Source of the DNA: Lodderomyces elongisporus
Lineage: Eukaryota > Ascomycota > Pichiomycetes > Serinales > Debaryomycetaceae
DNA length: 64,000 nucleotides
Direction: 5' to 3'
Assembly (NCBI RefSeq): GCF_030384665.1
Contig: NC_083677.1
Coordinates: forward strand, 1,547,501-1,611,500
Of the stretch, positions 1 to 13,732 are shown piece after piece (the first letter of the stretch is position 1; each line of letters opens with the position of its first letter). Made by a program: the position numbers and the translations under genes. The notes under the pieces are model-generated. The model saw only the letters and a list, made by a program, of their open reading frames with translations. It ran no database searches and was not told the DNA's origin.

Positions 1-8
1 ATAGCCTC

Positions 9-613
9 ATGATGCAATCAAACACTTCATCAGAGGATATTTCACAGCTTAAACTGCCAGTTTTTCCGATAAATGAATATGGTCTAAGACTCACTCCAAC
101 TCCAACTCCTGATCCCGATTCTGCTTGTCCCACTTGGATGAAATTTATGGATGAACCGTTAGAGGGAAAATCTTGTGGTGAATATGATTTTCTAGGAAAA
201 GTATCACCTTCCAATAGTTATATGAATCAGGTATCTCATTTGAAAAGAGCTGAGATTAAGTTTAATAAGGAGATAGGGAGACCCAGGAGGAAACCACCAC
301 TGCCGTCACTGCCGACTCCGCCGCAAATATCACCAATATCATTATTATCATCATTACCACAGCAGCAGCAGCAGCAACAACAACAACAACAACAACAACA
401 AAATCAACGCTTGAAGTCGTGGCAACGTCCTAGACCCAGACAGTTGGCTCAATTTGATTTAAATTTGAAAATGCCGCCTCCCAGAGAAAGAACAAAGAGA
501 CAGTTGGCCACAAACACTGCAACACTCCATGCAAAAAGAGTCAATTCTCCACTAGCCGCTCAATTCTTTGACGACAAGATTAACATAAATAACAGCAGCA
601 GCAACAGCAGCAA

Positions 614-644
<31 letters not shown>

Positions 645-1568
645 AACAACAGCAACAGCAACAGCAACAGCAACAACAACAACAATAGCAGCAACGAAAT
701 TAATAGTAGTGTCCGCAACGTTGTAAATATAAAAGATGACGAAGGAGTAAAGTTCAATTACCAGCGACATATTGTTGAGTTTTTGAGTTATGTTGTCCAG
801 AGTATAAAGGATCTAGAGAAGTATATCGTTGAGCGAAAAGGCTTTCATTCTGCTGAGAGATCAACTGGCTATGACTCAATGTTTCATAACTTGTTTAGGA
901 TAAAGGAAGGGTATAAGCATATGGTTTTATACATTTTAACAGAATTGAACAAACGCTCTGGAGTTATACCCAGAGGCAACGATTCATACATAAGCGACGA
1001 GGAATTGATCAACTGTAATGTTTTCCAATTTGTTTACAATTGTACCATTGAGGAAATAAGCTTGGGCCACTTATTCCTCTCGTCATTCTTGTTTAATGAT
1101 TTCAAATTTAATTTAATGAGCTACTATCACAAATTTGAGTTTGTTATTAAACGGTTGGCGGAAGATTACGATTTCAAAAGTTTGTCTATCCCGTTGATGG
1201 TTTGGTATAAATTCCCATATTTTATAAAGCTTCTTCGAGATGACTTGCAAGGGGTCAATAAACGGTTTTCGCAGGATTTAGAGTTGTGCTTGGTTAGAAT
1301 GAGTGCTATAACACTGAAATTTTCCATTATTGATGAGTTGAGGAGGAAGAATGGGAATGAAATCAAGGACTGGGATGATATAGCCAAGGTGGAGGATTTG
1401 TTAAAGACAAGATTTCCGGAGTATAGCGATGGTCCAGGCAATAATGCAAAACCCAAGAAATTGTGTATGAGCCAGCGCGTTGTAGCTGACTATATCAATC
1501 AACCTTTAAGTTCCTCTGTCGATACTAAAATTGTTGGCACAAAACATCTGGGAAATGTTGGTAATCGC

Positions 1569-1620
<52 letters not shown>

Positions 1621-2879
1621 GCAGCAGTAATAATAAAGATGCTGCAGAGTCAAGGAAGGATTCGGATTCTAAAGTATATACTGGAAGCAAGTCACTTGTA
1701 TCTTCTGGTGCTGCATTGATCAAGCATTCTCTACACATGTTTGCAAAAAGTCACCATCATCCAAGCAGTAGAGATAGAGCTTCTCAAGTACAGAAAAACA
1801 CAACCCATTCGAAGAATGGGAACATTTCTGTTGAAACTACGTTAATGGAGGAGGAAGAAGAAGAAGATGATGAGGAAAAAGAAGAAGAAGAAGTAGAAGA
1901 AGAAGAAGAGAAGAAGGAACAGGAAGAAGGAGAAAAAGACAATGGGGTAGTAAGAGAGGATAAAGATAAACGAGGACAACACAATATTGGTATTGATGAG
2001 CTGCGTTCAAAACATGTATCGAGTTCGTCTTCGAGGTATAGTGAGTCTATCCATCCCCGGGTCAAAACATCAAAAAGGAGAACCTTGTCTGTTGCATTGA
2101 AAAATAGGCCGCTTCCTAGTACACCAATTGATGTTTTGGCGGGTGAAGAAGAGAAGGTGTTGTCTACACTGCACAAGCATGCACATTCATTGCATTCTGC
2201 GCATACAAACCATTCGAGGCGTTCTCGGCACGTGAAGCATAAGAAGGATATCGAGGCTTCCTTGGCACAAATAAAGCACCAGATGGATTACCTTGCCAAG
2301 TTGAGAGCCCGTCTTGCACAACTTGGTCCGCAATTGATCAAGTTTTTGGAAATGCAATTGGAGTATAGCAAATTGTGGCAAACTTTTCTAGAAGATGATC
2401 TAGGAGCGGAAGGAGAACGGTATGGCAATGGTAGTGGTAGTGGTAGTGGGAGTCGAAGTAGTGACGCACATCCAGATCCATATATTCGTTCCATGTATCA
2501 GGCTTTTAGTGAGAAGATAATGTCGCAGATTGAATATACAAGAACCTCTGTGGCAATGCATATACAAGAGAAGTTGATTTTCCCCATTGACGAGTGTCTT
2601 AGGCTATGTCGACGTGGTCGTGGTGATGTTGAGCACTTGAATAAATTTATGGAGTTGATTGTTCGACAGTTGAATAAGCTCTATTGCGAGTGGCTTGAAG
2701 AGATTATAGGTCACAAGTCTATTTTAGAGTATCAGCAATTGAGTGACAAGATGCGCGAGGTGTTGAAGGAGCAAGAGAAGGAGATAGAGAAACGAGCAAA
2801 AAGGAAAGTTGTGATGGTTGGTGATGATATTATTGAGTATTATAACCAGTTGACGAGATTAAAGAGTTTGTTACTGTGA
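9..2879 (+). CDS. Low-complexity-rich protein of unknown function
   Basis: An open frame of 956 codons that I cannot assign to a family. It begins at a double ATG, but the frame stays open to the window edge, so the true start could lie upstream. Low-complexity blocks alternate with folded-looking blocks: a Gln run near residues 118-131, a Ser/Asn block near 195-230, a helical Leu/Phe/Tyr-rich block near 255-480, a pure Asn run near 520-540, a Glu/Asp-rich block near 612-645, and a basic, helical C-terminus from about 730 to the end with heptad-like Leu spacing. There is no signal peptide or obvious membrane span. The two helical blocks look like the conserved parts; the runs between them are linkers coded by CAG/CAA, AAC and GAA microsatellites. 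The gene is very likely real because the non-repetitive blocks stay open and have ordinary composition. Its function is unknown. Confidence 0.8.
361..401 (+). repeat. CAG/CAA trinucleotide run (polyGln)
   Basis: In-frame glutamine codons, CAG first and then CAA, in the first gene. The mixed codons suggest an older or selected homopolymer. Confidence 0.9.
1568..1619 (+). repeat. AAC trinucleotide run (polyAsn)
   Basis: Nearly pure AAC repeat coding asparagine in the first gene. Its codon purity suggests recent slippage. Confidence 0.9.
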
Positions 2880-4534
2880 GATTTTGTTTTCTTTAGTTTA
2901 GTTTTGTTTTGTTTTTTTGGCAATAAAGTGGAATTAGATACATAGTTTGTACTTTTAGAGTGTTTGTAAGTGTTTGTAAGTAGTGCTTTGCTTAATATAA
3001 GATTGGTGAAGAAAGTAAAAGGGGTCGTGTGATTCTTGATCAACAAACCTGAACATTTGCAAAAGAGCCACACAAAAAAAATTGAAAAAAAATTAAAAAT
3101 CTTATATACTTATTACATAATACAACTTATTAGTATTACGTAATGAAACGTACGTTGCCAGATGGGTGGATGAAATCTTGAGATGAGGGCAATATATATA
3201 GTACAATAATAGCAATCATCACAGGTACACACACACACACACGTCTATACGAATATATATATGAATATATACAAACCTCCTATTTATAGAAGAATTGCTA
3301 TTGGTATATATTCCATAGTTGCACACGAGACTAAGAGGTTTAGATATGCAAAAAAAAAAACAACAGCAACTAATAAAACGCTTGCTATTGCCAAAAAACA
3401 ACATCGTTTCATCTACCAGCAATGATGATGGAGGTGTTATTATTGTAATTATAGTTAAAGATGTTTACAGTAGTATAAAGATGTTAAAGAGACCAATTGG
3501 TGACTCCTTATCGGTGATACTAATCTGAGGAAGCCAAAAATAAAATAAAATATTATTGTTCTTATTTTTTTCCAACTACCATATTACTTTGTGTAGGGTA
3601 ATATTATACTGGACAAGAAAGGAGGGAAGGGGACTGGTGGGAAGAAGGAGATGGAGAAGGAGAAGTAGGTGATGGAGATGGGGAGATGGAGATGGAGAAT
3701 AACGGAATCCATCTTAACTCATTCCTCTTTAGCCAATTTTTTCTCGACCCAAGTGGATCAGTCATAAAAAGAAAGAAACTTCTCTTTTGTGGTTGGGACA
3801 GCTTAGAGGAATATAGTGAACTGTGATTCGGCCGAACCATCAATTTTTAGGTCGTAGTTCCTCGGCTAACACAAGCACTGTTTCCACACTCTGTGACTAT
3901 ACAAATAATAAATAGTAGAAGTGGTATAAGAATAGATGCAAATTAAAGGGTTATACTAGTGTTAGCATCAGCATTTTGAAGATTTTAGGAGTTCGAATTA
4001 AAGGTAAAAAAAATATATATGTAGTACATCTCAATGACTTAGCAATAGCAAATTTGAAATATTTGTTCTTCTACTTCCACATCTTCTTCATATAACATAG
4101 AACTTGGTCTAGGGTGTTGTTTGCTGTCAACTTGATTGCCGTCTAACAAACCTTCTCCTTCCCTTTTCTTGCTATTTATGCAAAAAACTTTGTTTGTGCT
4201 ATTCCCGGATTGTGTTACTGTGTTTGGAATATATATATTTTTTTTTGATTTAAAATTTTTTTTTTTTCCATTATGGAGGATTTTCTCTCTCCCCCCCCAC
4301 CCAAAGAATGAGAGAGAGAGAGAGCGAAAGAGCGAGAGAGTGAGAGAGGTAGGACGATCCCCTTTCCAATATTTATTCTTTATCTTCTGATTATTCTTGA
4401 TCTTTTTGCCTTCACTTTTTTCTTCTTTTTACAGCTCTTCTTGACAAGTACGAACCATTCAGAAGCTGTGTTAGATATAAACTTTACCAATTGATAATAT
4501 AGATACTACTATTACTACTATTACTAAAACTAAA
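2880..4534. other. Intergenic region, no gene seen
   Basis: AT-rich, with an AC microsatellite near 3226-3241, poly(A)/poly(T) runs, a perfect 10-bp palindrome containing CGGCCG at 3827-3836, a pyrimidine stretch followed by a GA-rich purine stretch around 4270-4350, and ACT repeats just before the RTN1 start. I see no convincing coding frame. The last few hundred bases should hold the RTN1 promoter and leader. Confidence 0.6.
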
Positions 4535-5716
4535 ATGTCTGCACTTCCTAATCCATCCCAGCAACACTCGTCTGCTATCCCCACTGGTGAACACATTCCA
4601 CCTCCAATTGGTGAGACCTCATCTTCAGATTACCAAACCTCAATCAAACCATCTACTGGATACACTGGAGTTGATAACGATGCTTCTTTCAACCCAACAG
4701 CAACCTCTCCTGTCAACCCATTTACCTCTGGTAGTGGCAACACCACTACTTCTTCAGCCACCACCAATACTTCTGCTGGTAGTGGTACTGCTGGTACTGC
4801 TGGTGGTGTTTTAAATACTGGTGCCGCTGATAAAACCTCAATCTGCTACTTGTTGACTTGGAAAGACCCAATCCACACTGGTAAAGTATTTGGCTCCATT
4901 GTGTTTGGTTTACTCATCTTCAAGAGCGTTAACTTGGTCAATATCTTTTTCCACGCTTCATACGTTGCATTGTTATTGTCTGCTGCTGCCGAATACGTTG
5001 GTAAATTGTTGACCGGTAAAGGTTTTGTTACCAACTACTTTAAGCAATCACCAACTGCAAAGTCCTCATACTCTGAGAAATTCAACAAGGAATTCTTGCC
5101 AACCATTGCCGACTTGAACACCCAAATTGAAAAACAAGTCAAGAAAGTTGTGTTTGCCCAAGATATTGAGTCTACTTTGAAAGCTGCCGGTATCTCTTAT
5201 ATTCTTTACAAAGTCACCTCCTTTGTGTCTTTGTACAGCTTGTTCATCTTTGCCATTGGCTTCTTCTTCACCGTGCCATACATTTACACCACTTACCAGA
5301 AGGAAATCGATGCTGCTGTTGGTAAATATACCTCATGCGCCAAGGCTAAAGTCAACAAGACTCTCGATGACTTGTGTCCACACGTTCACGGCTTTTTCAA
5401 ACAATTGGGTCCAATTGGTCAAGCCATTGAAAAGAAGTTGCCAGTGAGAACCGCCGGTTCTACTGTTGGAAACTCTAGAGCTACTTCATACGGCACTGCT
5501 GCTGATCAACCAATCCCAGCATCATCATCATCATCATCATCAAAACCAACTGGTATCTCTTCAGGTGTTTCATCAGGATCCACCCAACCAACCCACAAGA
5601 CAACTGGAACTACCACCGGTCACTCATTCCCAAGTGTTGGTCAAACCAAGGTCTCTGAAGGATTTGAAAATGACACTGATGACTTTGCCGACACCACCCA
5701 AGGAAGCAAATTCTAA
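4535..5716 (+). CDS. RTN1: Reticulon-like ER-shaping protein Rtn1
   Basis: A 393-residue protein of the reticulon family, which inserts hydrophobic hairpins into the outer leaflet of ER tubules and curves the membrane. The N-terminal 100 residues are Ser/Thr/Gly-rich linker. The reticulon homology domain runs from about residue 102 to 290. It opens with a family-typical Leu-Thr-Trp-Lys-Asp-Pro stretch, followed by a long hydrophobic hairpin near 118-155 and a second near 220-250, separated by a hydrophilic loop. The C-terminal 100 residues are Ser/Thr-rich with a short Ser run coded by TCA repeats. The start ATG is preceded by an A-rich leader. The gene ends in TAA, but the same frame contains an Ala/Leu/Lys-rich tandem repeat beyond that stop and a second one (see findings). 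Known family: yeast Rtn1/Rtn2, partners of Yop1. Confidence 0.93.
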   Translation: MSALPNPSQQHSSAIPTGEHIPPPIGETSSSDYQTSIKPSTGYTGVDNDASFNPTATSPVNPFTSGSGNTTTSSATTNTSAGSGTAGTAGGVLNTGAADKTSICYLLTWKDPIHTGKVFGSIVFGLLIFKSVNLVNIFFHASYVALLLSAAAEYVGKLLTGKGFVTNYFKQSPTAKSSYSEKFNKEFLPTIADLNTQIEKQVKKVVFAQDIESTLKAAGISYILYKVTSFVSLYSLFIFAIGFFFTVPYIYTTYQKEIDAAVGKYTSCAKAKVNKTLDDLCPHVHGFFKQLGPIGQAIEKKLPVRTAGSTVGNSRATSYGTAADQPIPASSSSSSSKPTGISSGVSSGSTQPTHKTTGTTTGHSFPSVGQTKVSEGFENDTDDFADTTQGSKF

Positions 5717-5752
5717 ACCTGTTGAAATGCGAGAGTTCAAGTCCAAGCCAGA

Positions 5753-5800
5753 GCATTAGCCAAAGCATTAGCCAAAGCATTAGCCAGAGCATTAGCCGAA
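5753..5800 (+). repeat. Four 12-bp tandem repeats after RTN1
   Basis: Unit GCATTAGCCAAA, repeated exactly twice and then twice with one change each. It begins 36 bases after the RTN1 stop codon and is in the RTN1 reading frame, where each unit reads Ala-Leu-Ala-Lys/Arg/Glu. Confidence 0.95.
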
Positions 5801-6277
5801 GCTTAAGCATTAGTGATTGTGAAGACAAAAAAGAAAAGAAAAGAAATTGAAATTGAAATTAGAATGGCATGGACATGGATATGAGACAGGGTGAAAAGAA
5901 GAGGTTTTAAATGAGTAGGAATCAAAGAATAAAGAAAGTAGGGTGTGTTATTTATCATTCAATACCAAATCTAAGAATGCGGTATTGTTATTATTATAAT
6001 TATTATTATTTTTTTTATTTTACAATTTGCATCATTCTATAATAGATGATGGTCTTTAAATTTGAATTTGATTTGAACTTTACTCTAAAGAGATTGTAAA
6101 TTTAATTGAAATACCGTGTTTGTTTGGTTATTTGTTTGGTTATTTATTTTATTATTTGATTGGTTACTTGCTTGCTTTACCTTCTTTCTTTACCTTCTTT
6201 CTTTCTATCTATCTTCAGTATATATTTATAAATGTGTAAAGCTAATATACATTTTATTAATATTTCTTACTCAATGC
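5801..6277. other. RTN1/TRM8 convergent 3' region
   Basis: Convergent intergenic DNA after the tandem repeats. It is AT-rich with ATT repeats near 5990-6020 and TTTGGTTA repeats near 6118-6150. No gene is seen; it should hold the 3' ends of both transcripts. Confidence 0.6.
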
Positions 6278-7570
<1,293 letters not shown>

Positions 7571-8503
7571 CTACTGTTTTTCCTCCTCTGCCTTAACTTC
7601 CTCTCCCTTATTCTTTAGAACCATGTCATTGGCTCTAGTGTCCATAGTTAAATACAACAAGTGGCCAGGAGTTTCCAATGTTCTGACCAAATTGGCACCA
7701 CCAGCCATTGTCAACAATCCAACTAATTGTCCTCTCAAACCGTCTCTGTTTGGCATTTCCTTGAATTGATCCAATTGCTTTGTGGTGAATGCATCTTTTT
7801 CAACCTTGGCACCAACAACAAACAACTTGTCGCTGAATTTCTTGAGCACTTTATAAACTTGCTTAATAGCATTTGGCTCACACTCCTTGATAGTGATACA
7901 GCCAGTTGGTCCAACTAAAAGTGGCAAGAGTGGATGTTGCACATTTCTGTTTTTGGCTGTGTTACCCTTTGCCGCAGGGTCAGCTTCATGACTGGACTTG
8001 AGGTAAAGTGAATAAATGGAGTTTTTCAAAATGGTGAATTTCGAGCCACCAACAATGTGTCCTTCCTCATTCTTTTGACCACCGATTTTCTTCAATTCTT
8101 CTCTCAACAGCTTATTCTCGTTTTTGCTCAAGTTGTTATGGTGTACAAATAAAATGATTTGGTTGGTTTCATTCATGTGCTTATATACATCCATAAGGTA
8201 TGTCTTTCTTCCAAATAATGGTTTCTCTGTATTTCTTTGAATGAACTGACGTTGTTCCTCATTCACGGGGTTAAAATCAGGGTATTTTTGTTGTGCCTCT
8301 TCTAGCGACGACAATGTTGTGGAAGTAAAAGTGGAAGAAGAGGTTGACGCTTCCTGTTGTCCTGTAGGAATCAGATTAGTCTCGATTTTGCTGGTGAATG
8401 TTGTAGTTGAGTAATGCGTAAGTGGGTTTAGACGTGGGAGGATGACATTGCTACGCCTTGTGATGGTGGCTCGTGTAAGCCCTAGTATAGAACACACATT
8501 CAT
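7571..8503 (-). CDS. MRPL11: Mitochondrial large-subunit ribosomal protein uL10m
   Basis: A 310-residue protein of the L10 family, which forms the base of the ribosomal stalk in the mitochondrial large subunit. The start used is the ATG at 8503; a longer frame exists upstream, but its first codon is TTG and its codons come from a six-base repeat. The first 60 residues are rich in Ser, Thr and Arg with few acids and look like a mitochondrial presequence. The L10-like body follows, with the segment around 'KTYLMDVYKHMNETNQIILF' (about residues 100-119) matching the N-terminal L10 fold. The C-terminus is Lys/Glu-rich. I assign it as yeast Mrpl11 by family resemblance; the mitochondrial location is inferred from the presequence. 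Confidence 0.85.
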   Translation of the reverse strand: MNVCSILGLTRATITRRSNVILPRLNPLTHYSTTTFTSKIETNLIPTGQQEASTSSSTFTSTTLSSLEEAQQKYPDFNPVNEEQRQFIQRNTEKPLFGRKTYLMDVYKHMNETNQIILFVHHNNLSKNENKLLREELKKIGGQKNEEGHIVGGSKFTILKNSIYSLYLKSSHEADPAAKGNTAKNRNVQHPLLPLLVGPTGCITIKECEPNAIKQVYKVLKKFSDKLFVVGAKVEKDAFTTKQLDQFKEMPNRDGLRGQLVGLLTMAGGANLVRTLETPGHLLYLTMDTRANDMVLKNKGEEVKAEEEKQ

Positions 8504-8516
8504 TATTGAGGAAAAC

Positions 8517-8555
8517 GACAAAGGCAAAGGCAAAGACAAAGACAAAGACAAAGAC
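8517..8555. repeat. Six-base tandem repeat in MRPL11 leader
   Basis: About six copies of a CAAAGR unit (GGCAAA and then GACAAA versions) immediately upstream of the MRPL11 ATG. It keeps the frame open artificially and explains why a longer Leu/Ser-rich N-terminus can be read. Confidence 0.9.
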
Positions 8556-9461
8556 GTCGAGGGGGAAGGGGGTTGTGAATGACAAGAATGGATGAAAGGG
8601 AAGGTAGAAACAACGGGAAAAAAAAAGGTTTCTCAATAGAAAGTATAGACTATTCGTTTGATGACGGTTTTTGTTCTTGTTCTTTTTTTTTTTTGTCAAA
8701 AGAATTAAAGGCTCCTTTGGCTGATTATTCAAAAATTTTTCTACATACACATTCTCTTTCCCTCTTTACAGTACACACACTCTCTCATACTTTTTTCGTG
8801 AAAATATTGAAAAAATAAAATGCGCGCTCTAATCATGTGAACTACACTGTAAACTTGTAAACGAGAGAAAGAAAGTAAGAAAGAGAAAGGAGGAAAAAAA
8901 GAGAAAAAATACAATACAAAACAGAAAAGATGAAAGATGAAGTAGACACTGTTACAATCAAGGACGTTTTTACACTCTTATAGACTTTGAAGAGAAAGAA
9001 AAGCTGTTGAGGAGCAAAAAATAAAAGGAAGATTGGAATTAATAACTTAATTAGCTCTTAATTTTGCTTTAATGTAGTGGTTGCAGTAAAAGTATAGAAC
9101 AAGCTGAACGTGTAGAAAATAATTAAAACTATCATGTTTTAGTAAATAGTGAACTATAAATATAAGTCGTGTGTATTTGACAAGATATGTATCACCGTTT
9201 TTTGCAGGTCTGACGGGGAAGGGGGAAGGTAGAAATCGCGGTGATGGAATGGGAAATGATGTATCGTAGTGAATACTTGATGAATTTGAATAATTCGAGT
9301 TACTATATACTTTGCAACAAATTAGTAGAGACTCTTTGACCTTTTATTTCCTTCCTTCTTTATAAAAACAAGAAACCAAGCAGGTGAATAACCTACTGAA
9401 ACTAGAACCAAAGAAAAAAAAAAGAATAGAGAAAAAGAAGAGTAGAGGAAAAGATTGATAA
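8556..9461. promoter_or_regulatory. Divergent promoter region of MRPL11 and DCR1
   Basis: About 0.9 kb separating the two divergent starts. It is AT-rich with several poly(A)/poly(T) runs and a GA-rich stretch at 8862-8900. No coding frame is convincing. The region by position must hold both promoters, but I cannot assign specific sites. Confidence 0.5.
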
Positions 9462-11651
<2,190 letters not shown>

Positions 11652-12049
11652 GTTTGGAGTAGGGATGTGATAGACCTCACTTTGTTAGGAATACTTATTG
11701 TGGTGTATAGTTTTGTAAAGAAAAGTTTGTTATTAGAGCTCGTTTTTTCCCTTTCTTTTTTTTTTCTCAAAAAAAAATGATGAATGCTTTTTCCATGTAT
11801 ATACACAGATCTATATACCTACAATAAGGACAGTGAAAAGCTATTCAGAGACTAGCAACTCGTGTGTAATGTCTTGTATTTATATCATTGGCAAATCATT
11901 GCAAAAGGTTCCAGATCAAGTAGAGAATGTAAAGTAACCAAAATTTCATTTGAAATTGAGTTCTAGTATTCCAAAACAATATTGTATATTTTATGAGCAA
12001 TTTAGTATATTTCTAGAGCCATTGTTCTATACAACTACCCTAATATGTC
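11652..12049. other. DCR1/ACB1 convergent 3' region
   Basis: AT-rich convergent spacer with no coding frame of note; it should carry the two polyadenylation regions. Confidence 0.6.
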
Positions 12050-12461
12050 TTAGTTGTACTTGCTGATCAATTCATCGGCCAATTCAATGTATTTCTTCTC
12101 GGCGTCTTCTTGGGAGGTACCTTCCAAATCTTTCCATGCTTGCCACTTGTACTTACCTTTAAAATCAAAAGTGCCTGGCTTGTCAGTTGTGTTGTCACCC
12201 ACTGTAGCCTGCTTGTACAAACCGTAAAGTTTCAATAACTCATCATCGCTTGGTCTCTTGGACAAGTTTGATACTGTGTTAGCCTTAAAAATTGGGAGAG
12301 TTAGTAAAGTCTGTTACCGTGTATTAAGGTAATGAAAAAAATGGAAATAAAGAGAAGAGTAAAGAAAACCAAAAGCAATTGACGAAAGGAATGATCAATT
12401 GCATATAATGGCAATTGGAAGGTGGGGTACATACTTTTTGTTCAAATTCTGCGGAAACCAT
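12050..12461 (-). CDS. ACB1: Acyl-CoA-binding protein (spliced)
   Basis: An 86-residue acyl-CoA-binding protein that binds and carries long-chain acyl-CoA esters in the cytosol. Exon 1 is 12435-12461 (nine codons, reading MVSAEFEQK) and exon 2 is 12050-12283 (77 codons plus TAA). The joined protein has the family's four-helix sequence, including a Lys-Arg-Pro-Ser stretch, Leu-Tyr-Gly-Leu-Tyr-Lys-Gln-Ala-Thr-Val-Gly-Asp, and a Lys-Trp-x-Ala-Trp motif that forms the ligand site. Its length equals the usual 86-92 residues. Without the intron, the frame opens only at a TTG, and the first helix would be missing. There are no CTG codons, as expected for a highly expressed gene in a CUG-Ser yeast. 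Confidence 0.96.
12284..12434 (-). other. ACB1 intron
   Basis: A 151-base intron after codon 9. It has the donor GTATGT, a perfect TACTAAC branch site at 12300-12306 and an acceptor ending TTTTTAAG. The branch-to-acceptor distance is about 15 bases. All three splice signals match the budding-yeast consensus. Confidence 0.95.
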
Positions 12462-12716
12462 TGTGTTTTAAATATAAATCTTAGATGATGTCAATGAAAG
12501 AAATAAATAGAAAAAAAAGAAGGAATTTGTAGTGGCGTTATTAAAATGTGTTGAAATGTGGAGTGGATTGGTTGTAACCAATCCTCGCACTTTTCCTCCC
12601 CTCTCAGTCTCTCGTTCTCTTCCACCTTGCTTTTATTTTTTATTTTTTATTTTTTACATTCTACTGTTGGGATAGGGTACTCCGAAAGGGAAAGAAGATG
12701 AAGATGAGGATGTTTT

Positions 12717-12733
12717 GTGCGGCTCAGCCGCAC
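12717..12733. promoter_or_regulatory. 17-base perfect dyad upstream of ACB1
   Basis: GTGCGGCT-C-AGCCGCAC, a perfect 8+1+8 inverted repeat about 255 bases before the ACB1 start. It contains CGG-N5-CCG, a half-site arrangement used by zinc-cluster (Zn2Cys6) activators. The binding protein is unknown. Confidence 0.5.
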
Positions 12734-13579
12734 TTTCTAAAAAAAAAAATAATGAACATATCTACCTCGGAAGACTGAGCATTGCACGTGATATACAGAG
12801 CAAACTATTTGTCTTTTTTTTTTTGTATCTTTTCTAGCTTCATCATTTTGCAAACCTATTTTGTTTTTTTTTTTTAATTTTTTTGGCCTCTTTACTTTTT
12901 TTTTTTATTTCAAAACCTTAAAGCCAAAAAAAGGGGATAATCTATAATAAATGTAAGGGGTTGGTCTATTTATATATCCGGCGTTTGAATTTGATATAAT
13001 TAAGTAAATTAGTTAAAGTTTTGGGATTCGTCTTATAAGGGGACGAGAAGAAAATAAAGAGAAAGAACATAAGAAGGAAGTAGATGGGCAAATGAAGGGA
13101 GGTGATAAAAAAGGTAGGATAAACATTGGTACTGTTGTTGATATCAATAATGGCTTATGAAAAACTTTTTTGGTTTTTTTTTTTCTTCTTTAAAAATCAA
13201 TCATCATATGAATTAGTCAAATGGTATGTAGCTTGGTCACAAGATGATAAATTACTTCTACGAAATCGGGTTCTGCTACAAGGCTTATGCAAAAATTTTT
13301 TCTCAAGAGAGTAATTCTAGAGTATAGCAAGAGTATCACGAGAGGAGGATAAGGCCACTGTGAATATTTGAGTGCTTACAGTGCAAGAACTGAGCCACAA
13401 CAAGGCAGATGTAGTCTTATTAAATGAATTTAATTTGGGTGGTGAAGTGATGAAATTCGACAAAGCCCATTTGATGGGATGTAGATAATAGAATGAAGGA
13501 TAGGGGGAGGCTTGAATGTAAGAGACAAAAACAAAAAAAAAAAAAAAGCGAACATAAACCAGTTTGAGAAACAATCAAG

Positions 13580-13732
13580 ATGAAAAAAAATTATATTTGC
13601 ATGATAAAATTCATTTCTGCCTTTGTTCTTGTCTTTGCTTCTGCTCCTGTTCATGTTGTTGATGTTGATAATGATGATGATGTTGATGATGATGGGAAAA
13701 AGAAGGAGATCTTTGGCAGATGTTTAAAGTAG
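13580..13732 (+). CDS. Candidate small secreted peptide (50 codons)
   Basis: A short ATG frame of 50 codons ending in TAG, inside an otherwise empty 2.2-kb region. It reads as a lysine start, a hydrophobic core near residues 9-24 ending Phe-Ala-Ser-Ala (a plausible signal-peptidase site), then an Asp-rich linker, three lysines, and a short tail ending Gly-Arg-Cys-Leu-Lys. There is a second in-frame ATG at codon 8. The layout resembles a signal peptide plus short pro-peptide. However, the coding strand is T-rich and GAT-repetitive, which gives hydrophobic and acidic residues by chance. No homologue is known to me. Confidence 0.25.
   Translation: MKKNYICMIKFISAFVLVFASAPVHVVDVDNDDDVDDDGKKKEIFGRCLK

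Noticed and set aside
8504..8551. Longer Leu/Ser-rich N-terminus of MRPL11
   Set aside because: It begins with TTG and is coded by a six-base repeat; the ATG at 8503 gives a normal mitochondrial presequence.
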